Under the pieces are notes generated by a model, which did no database searches, was not told the origin of the DNA, and worked only from the letters and a program-made list of their open reading frames with translations. Source: Amaurobius ferox (Eukaryota > Arthropoda > Arachnida > Araneae > Amaurobiidae). From it: a stretch of 64,000 bases of DNA. Both the position numbers and the translations under genes were made by a program. The stretch is from NCBI GenBank assembly GCA_951213105.1, contig OX578140.1, forward strand, positions 117,473,653-117,537,652, in the 5' to 3' direction. This document shows, piece by piece, positions 11,226 to 23,200 of the stretch (position 1 is the first letter of the stretch; the number at the start of each line of letters is the position of its first letter).

Positions 11226-14200
11226 GTAAGTAATTATGTTTTTCTATAAAAAAAAATTATTCATATTTATGCAAATTTATTATGTTTGTATTGTTTATTT
11301 AAATTGGTGTTAAAAAAAAAAATCAAATTTTTTGATATTTTATACAATTTTGACTCAAATATACACGTGACAGTCGTGACACCAAAATTATCTTTTTATC
11401 AAGTTTACATTCAAAATATGTATTAAAATTCCCTTAAATCATGTTGAACAGCTCAGTCATCTAATTAGAAATCCTTGAAAATATTACCAACTTATTCCAA
11501 GCGAAAGTTTTTTTTTAACCTGAAAATTGACAATTATCAGAAATTCAGCCATACGCATAATATATTTTATAATATATGTAAATTCTATTAAAATAATTAG
11601 TATGGTATCTGTATCTATTGACCATTTGTACGTGACATCACACTGATAAATCTACTTTATATCATCCCTGTGTTGGGTAGCAAAATCACATTTCCATTCC
11701 ATGTATTGTGTTTTACAATTAAAAAAAACATAATTATAAGTTTGAAGAAAATTAGTTTATTGAATTATTAACGAAGTTAGTTTAAAGAACAAAATACATT
11801 ACTCTTCTCCCAGGCAGGCTTTACAGAAAAATTTGACAAGTCTAAATTTAATCACAGACATAATTGGAATTTAAAAAATATCTTAATTAAATTAAAGAAT
11901 ATAGTACAAAATGTAAGCTTGTTTAAATTACATAGAAAGTTAGAATATTGCTTTCTAGTTGCTGTTGACTCTTAATTTAAAAAAAAATTTAAAATATAAA
12001 TAATAGGCATTGTTTATTCCAAAATTAAATATGAATAATGAAAGCCTCTAAAGGAAAATATTCACCCCCCCTCGAGACCATCAACAGATCGTCAATTCGA
12101 AGATAATGCCAAATAGATGACAGGAAAAGTTCTGTGAGGATTTCATAGATTAAAAGTCTGGATGGGAGACATTCCAAAGACAAAATAAGCAGACATCAAT
12201 TAGAACTTAACATTCACATCTGTTCCACACAGATCTTCCTAGAGATATTCTTGGGGAAAAGGACTCTAGAACCAACCATTTGCTTTGCAGGAACCAAACT
12301 CGGATAATAGACAACAATATGCTGCTGGAAATCTTTAATTAAGAGAGCAATTTGAGGCCTCCAGATTTCCAGAACATTCTGTTCCTCACATATTAAAACA
12401 AGGGAACTAACTCCATTAAAATAAATTAAGTATTAGAAAAGAAACATTGTGAGGAATGTAAAGTTCCAAAGAAAAAGCATGCAGCACATGTTTTGCACAA
12501 ACGAACTTCCAAAGACTTCAACAGTAACCTGACATGGAAAATACTACAAACATATTTATACAAGCAGATAACAAGAGAAGTTTAGAAAAATGATTAGAAA
12601 ATTAAAATCAGCTCATAGAAATTTACTTTTCCATAAAGAACACTCAAAAACTCCTCAAGCAGATGATCCTTAAAAACGTGAGTCAATCAAAATAATTCAT
12701 GAATTCTAAAAGGTAGGAAAATCATCTAGGTGGGTGCAACAATCTTTCAGAAAACTACGTAAAAGAAAAATCCTGAAATGACCGCAACTGAAATTTTTGA
12801 AATACACTACACATGGAAATAATATAAACTCGTAGTACAAATGCAAATTTTAACCAAAATGGGAAAATGGGGGCATCAGATTAAATGGAATTTTAAAGGG
12901 AATCAAATAAATAATCGTTTTTATAAATTTGCAAATCAAAAGTAATATTAATTTAGGAAATGGGACAATTTTAATTAAAAAATTTATTTTGAAGATTAAA
13001 AAAAATCTAATTAACAAATAAATAATAAAATAAATACATATGATTTAAATATTACTAAAGTGATAATATTGAGCCAGGGGGAACAAAAATAGAAACTAAA
13101 TTGTAAATTCCCAAATTATAAAATATTCCAAAACAACCCAATACATTTTAGAGTATGTTTTTCTTGCTGAATAAAGCAATTTTTGAAAGAATATAAGAAC
13201 CATCCACAAAATAAAGCTTTAGTGTATTTTGTGCACTGTTTTTGCCCTAAACTACTATTTAATTGATATTTCAGACCTCAAAAGAATTTCTCATGACTAT
13301 CAGCAGTTTTTCATTTAAAACTTTCAATTTTTCTTTGATGGACACCAGATTTTATTCAATTTCTGTAAGTAATCAAGGGGGTTATTTGCTTACTTTTACT
13401 CATATTCTCACTTTTGTATTATTACTTCTAGGTAAGATGTCTATTAAATATATGGGGTGTGATGCTATTTCTTCGCCTTTCATGGGTTGTAGGACAAGCT
13501 GGAATTGGTAAGTTTAAACTAATTGTGCTTAAATTAAAATTTATTATTATCCAAATTGAAAAATAATTTTTAAGCTTAAATTTTGTAAACTTTTGTACAG
13601 TTTTGCAATGAATTACATCCTGAATTTGAAAAAATGTTTTAATTTTATTTCATAGATTTAAACATTCCTTAAAATTATATTCCTTAAAATTCATTAACTT
13701 TTTACTTTCCCTATAATATATGTTAATGTATTGGGAATCTTGCTGAAAATTGCAACTTGAATGTTCGATAGATCTACAAGTTTGGAGCACTCTAGAACAC
13801 AAAAGAATTATTTTGAGCTTGATGTCTGTGTGTGTGCCTGTGCTATGTTTGTATCCACTCTAACTTAAAAACTATTTGACCAAATTTTATAAAATTCGGT
13901 AGATAAGTCCTTGTGATTTACCCTAGTGCTGATTAAATTATGGTAGGATTGGGAAAAAAAAAACTTGTATATTTTTGCAGAATAGCCCGCAAAGATCATA
14001 AAAATCTGACATTAAATACTACCTATGCACAAATGTATCTATTAAATACTCATTTTATACATAAATGTTGACAATGAAAAGAATAAAACAAACCCCATAC
14101 TCTAAGACTAATTGTTATTGAGATATTTAAGTTTTTTTTTACTACATTTTTTGCAAATTTTACAACAGTACCTTTGGAAAATACGTCCAGGCACCAAATG

Positions 14201-17200
14201 AAAACAAAAATTAAATTAAAACTGCAAATTCAGTGTAATTTCAAATAATTAATTTATTAGTGTTATTTCTTACAATTAAAATCAATTGAATGTATTATGA
14301 AAGAAATAAAAAGAAAATAAATATGAGTCTGTAGAAAAATTCGTGCTGCCCACATCAGATTTCTTTCTTTAATTTAAAGATGCTTAAATGTCATATACTT
14401 ATTCTAATTTAACTGGCATACTAAAAATAATTGTAAATTTCTCCAGCACAGGAGTCACAAACTGAAAATATTTTGAATAAATTAAAATTAACTTTGAAGG
14501 TTTTTAAAAATTGAAACTCTTTTGTTCAGACATGCCCCATATAAGCACACCTTTTGAATAAATGAAGAAGCATGATATTATTCATAGTTTTTAATGAAAA
14601 GTTCATAATAGTCTTTACTAAATAGTCTTTACTACATAATAGTTTTACTACATAACAGTCTTTACATAATAGTCTTTACTAAAGATGTGGATTTTCCAGA
14701 ATATTTTTGAAAATTCTTTAATTTTGGATCATCAGAAATTTTTAGAAAATTAATCTAGATATTTTTCCTGGTGAACTATTTTTATAATAGAGTTTTAAAC
14801 TACCAAACTGTAGAATTCTTTGTACTATGGATCTTTTTAAAACTAATTTTAATCAAGTTAAAACTCTGAAACAGTCTAATGAAAAAAAAAAAACTTTTAA
14901 AAGACAAAATTCTGAAATAACCACAAAAACTCAAATTGCTGCATGTAGGATTAAAGAAGTGCTCCTTTAAGCTTTAAAATTTCTAGTGTTTTATCAAGAT
15001 TAATTTTAAAGTTGTTTTTAGACCAGTTTATAAATTCCAGTTTCCATCCATTAAGACTATTATTCCAGAGTTACTTAAAAGTGGTATTTATGCTGTTAGC
15101 ACAGAATACTATATTCAGAAGGTTCACTCCCATAGGAACCTATGGCAACATCTTTAACATAGGATTTCGCATAGACACTAGCGTTCGAGCAGCCAACCAT
15201 CGTAGATCTGCTAGATTTGGCGACTATCGCTCTATTGGTGATTTTATGTTGATGCGGTCGAAAAAATTACGTAACTGTACTTTTATAATATTTTAAACTA
15301 TAAACATGATCAGCATTTAAATATACTTTTATCTGTAATATGTGTAAATTTAAATAAATAAACATAGATATATATTTATTTCATGCAATCATAAACTTAA
15401 TAAAAAAATTGACGCATTGCATCACTGTAAATCATTATACACCAAAAATTACAAGCTAACATACCCAAAAGACTAAAATATTATATAATATTTTAGGCTG
15501 AAAATATTATATAACATTTTCAGCCTAAAAAGTATACTAGCGTGTTAATTGTTAAATTGCTTAGTTCTTAATTTTTTCCGGGATGCTGTTATTATATTGT
15601 TGTGTTTGAAAGATGATAGAATAAAACCTGCTGTGTTTAAAAGAGATAAAGGAAGACATAATATTTAGTTTAAAGAAAATTAGTTTATTAAATTGTAACT
15701 TCAAATTAATTCAAATTAACAAATACAAAAACACTTGCTCACAGGCAGGCAACTCAGGAAAAATTAACATTAGAATTTTAGACATTAGAATTTTAGACAG
15801 ACATTAGAATTTTAGAATTTTATCAATTTAGTTAGAATTAAGGAATTAGCATAAAAACTTTACTCAAAACAATCTATTTTAAATTCCATCAGAAAATCAT
15901 TAGCAAAAATATTAACTTTAAATAATTTTAGAATTTACCCAGGCTCTTGAAATTTATGAAGGTTTAGAAATTTGCTCTCAGAATGAAGTTTTAGAATTTT
16001 AAATTTACAGAATAAAATTTGATTAAATACATTTCAAATATTGAGAATTTATATTCAGAATTAAAGAAATTAAGAGTTTAAATAAAACATTTGTATTCAC
16101 CCGGATGGGCCATCAGACAGGGGAGAAAGTTCCAATAAGTAGAGCTGCACAGATTGGAGACAAATTTTGTAGACTGGTTTACTGGAGATCAAGAGAGAAT
16201 TCATCAGAAGAGGCCTAACAACTACTTCTGGATAACTAGGATCTTCTTAAAACTCAGCCGTCATCGTCAGACGCTCCTTCCACGTAACTCACATAATGAA
16301 TTTCAATACACACTTTTCCGGAGAGTTACTTCGTGAATTACACGATAAAAGCTCGAAAAACCATCATTTAAATTAAAACAACAATGTTAAAAAAAATAAC
16401 GCAAGGAACTTAACGATCCATAGAAAAGCTCGCGTGGAACATAAGTTCCATTCGAAAATCAACAACGCGCTTCTCGCACTAACACACGACGAAGGATTTC
16501 AACAAAAAACTGAAACCGAAAAATTCTGCGCGCGTATTTATACGTGCGGGAAAAAGGGCGGAGTTTAGACAAATGGCAGCAATTAAAATCCGCTTACCGA
16601 AATTAGAATTGCCAAAATAATACTCATAATTCCGAGAGCAGACGATCCGTAAAAACGTGAACCAATTAAAATAATTCACGAGTTCCAAAGAGGCATGAGA
16701 AACGCTTAGGTGGCGCATCAATTGCGGTAAAAAGCCCGCTAAACAGGATTCCGAAAATGGCCGCAACTGAAATTTTTTAAATTGCAGTGAGACATGGAAA
16801 TAATTTGAAACTGAAGAACAAACGAAATTTCTAACCAAAATGGGAAAATGGGACATCAAATTAAAGGGAATTTTAAGGGGAATCAAATAAATAAATAATT
16901 TTTAAAATTTACAAATCAAAAGTAATATTGATTTAGGGAATAGAACATTTTTAATTAAGAATATTATAAAGAAAATTAATTTAGAAGATTAAAAACATTC
17001 TAATTAAAGAATAAATGAAAAAGCCAATAAATATTATTTAAATATTACCAAATTAAGAATATTGAGCCAGGGAAAAAGAAATAAAAGTAATTTTTCAAAC
17101 CTCCAAATTACATACATTCTAAAGCAACCCAACAATATATATATATTTAAATACACTATTCTTATACTAAATAACAAATTTACATAAATGCATTATCAAA

Positions 17201-20200
17201 TGTGTGGAACTCAATCGGTTATTAGAAAGGGGGGGGGGATTATTTTCCACATTACGTCAATTAGTAAAAAGCATGTAAAATATATACATATTCAATATCA
17301 TATTCAACTTTCTCTAGAAAAAGTTATCCAAATATCAATTTTTATACATTTTATATAGATGAGGAAAAGGTTTTTTAACTAATAATGCCACTGCTTCTTA
17401 GAATTTAATCTAGTCGGCAATAATAATACTGCACCAATTTCTTATGATGAATACGTGCATAAGATGAAATATGGGATGGGTAACAAATAAATTTTTTATT
17501 TGAATAAAAATAAATTACATACCTTGTAAACGTAATTCCTTTTCTTTTAGTAATCCATAAAAAATAAAATAATTGATTAGAAAATCCAAAATACCACCGA
17601 AATTATGTTTACCACGTGTAAACATGCGATGATAGAACAATGTTCTTCCAAGTTCCAAGTGTTATGTTCAGTGCCAAATAGGGTTATATTAGCAGAACGT
17701 CTTGGCGAAAACCGTCACAGACCATCGCCAAGCGTGCCAAACCTTGATATTTTGGTTGGCGGTTGAGGGCGTTACTGTCGAGTGAAAAGTCTGTTTCTAT
17801 TAGTCTGTGGCTGTTTGTTGCCAGTGTGACTTAACCTACATTGGCTAGACTAAGAGGGCTCTCGAGAAGCATATCAAAGAGCATTCTAAAATTCTAAAAC
17901 GGTTGTTAAGCAAGAAACATCAAAGTCATAGTTGGTCTAAAAATCATTTATTTTTAAAAGCACAAATTATTGTGCATGCCCATACTGCATCTGAACTTGA
18001 TGTTTTGTAAAGAGCTTTTATTTACTATACTCTGATAATCTACTTTACTCTGAGCTACCTTGATAATCTTGTTAAGCAATAATAATTTAGCAGCAGTTTT
18101 TACATCTCCTTAGCATGAAAAATGTCCTCTATTTATAACTTTATATTAGCTCATATAGCTTCCAAATTATTTGTTTGTTTTTGTCAATTATTTAATTAGC
18201 TCCTTTTTAATTCCAATCTCATTCAATATTGGTTTAAAGTTGTATATTTGTTTGTTACTGGAATTTAGCTGATAAGGTTAACTCAAATAGCTTTCATAGC
18301 CAGTTACATTTTTAATTTTTGTTTATATTCTTATTTTCAGTATCATGCTCATGTACTTTGTAAGTAGTTTGATTATTGCAATATAGTTGCTGAAGTCACT
18401 ATTCCAAAACCAATTGTTTCTCCACACTACCCCTGTACTTGTTTTTAACTAGGAGTTTTTATTTATTTAAATTTTGATAATCTTCTTATTAATAAATATG
18501 CAGTTTCTTATATCTCCATAACCAGAGAAGTATTCTTTATATGCATCTTTGATGCTATGTTAACTCGTATAGCATCCCAAACTGGTTATTTTTCTTTCAA
18601 TTTTGATATATCCTTCTTAATTTCTCTTAATTACTGATATTTTTGAGTAGACTAATTGATCAATATTTTCTTTTAACTGATTTAGCTCATATAGCTTTTG
18701 ATACCATTTTACCCCCCCCCCCCATTTTTTTTTTGTATGTGTTAATTCTTTTTTTGACCTAATCTCAATCACTGATTTTATAGTAGTTGAACTGATGAAA
18801 TTAAATTTGTAACCAGTTATTTCCTTCTTAATTACTGCTTCATTACCCTGTAATACTTTATCTTTCTTCCTTTATAAAGGTTTGACTATTTTTCCTCTCT
18901 CTAAACTCTCATTTTTTACCGATATTTCAACAATTCATATATTTTTTCTATCGGGAAATTTTAAATCTCATTTCATTCCATTTGCAGAACCTGCACCCCT
19001 CGTCTTTGTGGGTGGGGGATAGACTCTTTATCATTCTGTGGTGATGTGTTTATGGTTGTTTTTCCATGGCTGATACCACCCACACATAAATTTTTACCGT
19101 GTTTGTTATAGCTCTATTTTGAATTGCTCATCATCTACCTCGCCACAGGAGGAGACTTATAATGTCCTTGAATCCATTGTAGTCACCTAACTGACATATG
19201 CTTACTTTCATCAAGGAAGTTCTGTGTTTATCAGATATAACCTTTATGATGAATTAGACGTGTTTTCCAGATAACTTTGTAGACAAACTATTATTTATTC
19301 ATTTTTATAAATGGGTGAAGAAAGCATGTACTCAATTCATATATAAACTAAATGTCTTGTGAAAACTGTAAAAAAATATTTTAAATTATTATGCTTCAAA
19401 CTACTACTGTTTATAAGATTACTTATGCAAAATAGACTTATACAAAAATCTGGAGTACTCTTTAATTTAAATTCAGTGAATTACATTTTTTCATAGTAAA
19501 CCTAGTGAACTTTTACGAAAATATGGCAAAAGCCTTTACATCTCAGAAATATTGAAACTATTTGTATTGAATTCATTTCCTTGTTAAAACTAAAATGTTG
19601 ATTTTAAATATTTGAAATTTGATTTCATACCTGTTTTCCAACAATAAGTTGGCTAATTAATCTTGTTAATTTTTTTAACTACTTACTGACTTTATTTAAA
19701 TAAAGATAATGTAATGTACTACACAATGTCGTGTTTACTTTCCCGGCCGTCCAAATAGCTGCTCAAGTTCTCAGGATGAGTCGGACAGTCTGGGTCTTCA
19801 ACAATGTCGTGTTTCAGACTATGAAAGTTTTCAAAAAATCTTTTGGAAAACTTAGGATTATTTAATATTTTAGTCTAAACATGAAGCATAGTTTACAGCT
19901 AAAATTACAGTACTGCAAAATTAATCTTAGTAAATTGTGCTGATTCCTCCATTTCTACTCAATCATGTGTCAGCTATCAAATTGTGCATCAGCATGTAGT
20001 CTGAGCTCAATTGTGAAAAAATTTAATGCCAGCTGTGTAGTAGGTCTCCATAGAGATTTTCAAAATTGTGGCACATAGCAACTTTTCTTGCTGCCATTGC
20101 ATGTATTTGCTGTTGTACACTGACGAGTGCGTAATGAGTGAGAAACTGATCCATGGATGCTGTCATCTGCAATGGGAGTACAGTTCTGATTTTGAGAATG

Positions 20201-23200
20201 CTCCTTATGTGTGGATTTTATGAGTGTGACCTTGATCATTGCAGTGTGAGCTTAAATTTTAAGAAATTTGAGGAAGGTTGCATGGTAGTAATACATTTGT
20301 TAGTCTCTATAGAGATTCGTAAAATTGTGTAACATAGCACCTTTTCTTGCTACTATTGTCAGTATTGGCTATTCTATGCTGACAAGTACATTAAAAATAC
20401 AGTACTGTCCATGAATGCTATTTTTGTCAATGGGAGCATGAACTCATATAAATGAAGCTAAAAGATATGGAGAGGATTACAGATAGGTTCTGTCAAAAGT
20501 CACTACTCACCATGCCTGGAATAAGTTGCCCTTTACACAGGCAGTTACTAAATGCAGAATCTGTAGGTGGAGAAAAAAAAATTCAGTGTTTGAGTAATAG
20601 ATTATTTAATTGAAGAGATCTAATATATAGGTGGTTGCCCACACAGGCCTCTCTGTGTCTGCATGAAATGTAGCTATCTAACTAGATTTTTCGGTATTTA
20701 TGTTAAATGTATATTAATAAAAATAAAATTCAATTTCTATCATACGTTTTCTTATATATCTTTCTGTCCTTGTAAAATTTTGTACTTTTCTTTTAATATT
20801 GTTTTGCATATAATTTTTTTATTATTTCTGTAGGATTTGCATGTCTTGTAATTCTTCTAGCCACTGTTGTAACTGTTCTAACCACATTGTCGATGTCAGC
20901 TATATGTACGAATGGCGAAGTAAAAGGAGGTATGATGTATTGAATAAATCTTTTTATGTGTGTGATAGCAGTTAGGGTGCTAAACATTTTTGTTCATTAT
21001 AGGTGGGACATATTATATGATATCACGTAGTCTTGGACCAGAATTTGGAGGATCAATTGGTTTTATTTTTGCTGTGGCAAATGCTGTTGCTGTTGCCATG
21101 TATGTTGTAGGATTTGCTGAAACTTTAAAAGTTCTTTTATGGGTATGATTTTGTATATGTAATGTGTTTCATGTTAGTAGTTTTATACCTATTTGTTGGT
21201 TGTTAGTGTTTTATAATTTCTTGATTTTTAATTAAAAGTAAAATTAATGTTTCTTCAAAATAATTTTATTTTATTGAAACTAAATAAAAATTGTCTGGAG
21301 ATCTGGATGTTTAACTACATTTCTGCTTAATTTTTTTAATTTTATTCTTAAACCATGATATTTAGGAATTTAAATATGTTAAAATTGAAAATACTTTTGT
21401 TGAATACATCATTGACTCTTTTCATGTTATACAGTTGAAATTCTCTATAATAAACTTGAACGTTACAATAAATCCTTTTATGTATATTTATTTAAAAATA
21501 GAAAAAGTCCCATTTTTAAAATGAACCTTGGGTTTAACAAATTCATATTTCAATGAGTAAAATCACTTTATGCAAAAGATAAGAAAAACTTGAGCAACAT
21601 AATTAAGCACAAATTAATATACAATGCAGCATAGAGTTATTTAGTAAATACTTTGCAATATTGTATAAAAATTGGAGCTTAATTGCATTGCTTAAGTTTT
21701 CTTGAAACTCCTATCTGTCTATTCTTTCAATGTTCACAGTTTTGTAGCTTCATTCTATTTTTGCAATTGTGCCCCAATTCAAATTCTATTATGTATTTAT
21801 GTATGGTGTCATATCTATATGTGTGTAACTGTGCTTTTATTTATTTTATTTTGTTATACTTTATTTTATATATATATATATTTTTTTTTTTTCAGGAAAA
21901 TGATATGCCTTTATTAGATAATGGCATTAATGATATTAGAATTATCAGCTGTGCAACAGTCTTTGTTATTCTGGGTATCGCAATTGTAGGAACTGAATGG
22001 GAAACAAAGGTGATTTTAAAATTTACAGTTTTAAAGTATATAGTCTTAATATTTATTAAAATTATTAGAATCATAGTTATAAAATTTTTTTCTTAAATTT
22101 CAATTTTTTTAAATCAGAGAATGAAGTAATATTAATAAATTTTTTAAATTTAAATTTGTAAAAATACATGTGTATAATATACATTTATTGCACATATTTT
22201 AATAATTTCCAAGCTAAATATTGATCATCAGTAGAAGCCAATTTATCATCGCCCTGATTAGAATTTAACCTAGAACAGAAATCTAAGATTAAATTTATTT
22301 TTGATGTTGTTTTGAAATGGTAATTTTATGTTCATTTTTTTGTTATAGTATCTTTGGAGGACCACATGTAGCCAAAATCACACAGAATTTCTACTAATTA
22401 AATTAAGGCTAGAAAATATACTATATATATATGTGTGTGTGGGAATTCTAAGCACCATAGACCCTGTTTCAGCTATTTTTAGTACAATGCTTGTTATTGT
22501 TGTTGAGACCCAGACCGTCCGACTTACCAGAAAGGAGTACAATGCTTGTTGTTGTTGTTGAAACCCAGACCGTCCGACCTACCAGAAAGGTGTAAGGTAA
22601 CAGTTTGGACGGTCGGGAAGTGCCACCCAATTTAGACCGGAACCCAGTGGGGGAGGCATCCACAGGGACCGTACCCTCCTTCCCCTACCACCAACCTCTC
22701 GGAAGGACTTTCGGACCCACATGTTTAACGTGATCGTACTCCGCATGAACACGGCGGCAGTTTTGGCAGTGGCTGGAATCGAACCCGGGCCTACCGAGTG
22801 CAACTCCATCGCGCTAACCAATGGGCTACCGCACCCAAGTACAATGCTTGTGGAAGACCCAGACCGTCCGACTCGTCCAGAGGACTTAGAGTAACTAGAT
22901 GGACGGCCGGGAAGGAAGTACAATGCTTGTGTATTGTACTTCCTTCCCGGCCGTCCATCTAGTTACTCTAAGTCCTCTGGACGAGTCGGACGGTCTGGGT
23001 CTTCCACAAGCATTGTACTTGGGTGCGGTAGCCCATTGGTTAGCGCGATGGAGTTGCACTCGGTAGGCCCGGGTTCGATTCCAGCCACTGCCAAAACTGC
23101 CGCCGTGTTCATGCGGAGTACGATCACGTTAAACATGTGGGTCCGAAAGTCCTTCCGAGAGGTTGGTGGTAGGGGAAGGAGGGTACGGTCCCTGTGGATG

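Noticed and set aside
15012..15296. 94-codon ORF as a missing NKCC exon or alternative TM2 exon
   Set aside because: No similarity to SLC12 segments, and exons B and C join directly in frame.
11745..17080. The two LTR-like repeats as the 5' and 3' LTR of one retrotransposon
   Set aside because: They are too different from each other and the interval between holds NKCC exon B and no gag or pol trace.
22775..22785. Possible tRNA gene (perfect B box GGTTCGATTCC)
   Set aside because: The A-box region is followed by a non-tRNA body and tail, with target duplications: a SINE head, not a tRNA gene.
22579..22923. A 114-codon open frame on the minus strand, repeated identically on the plus strand at 22934-23278
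   Set aside because: Both lie in the palindromic SINE copies, overlap the tRNA-like head and B box, and have no protein features.
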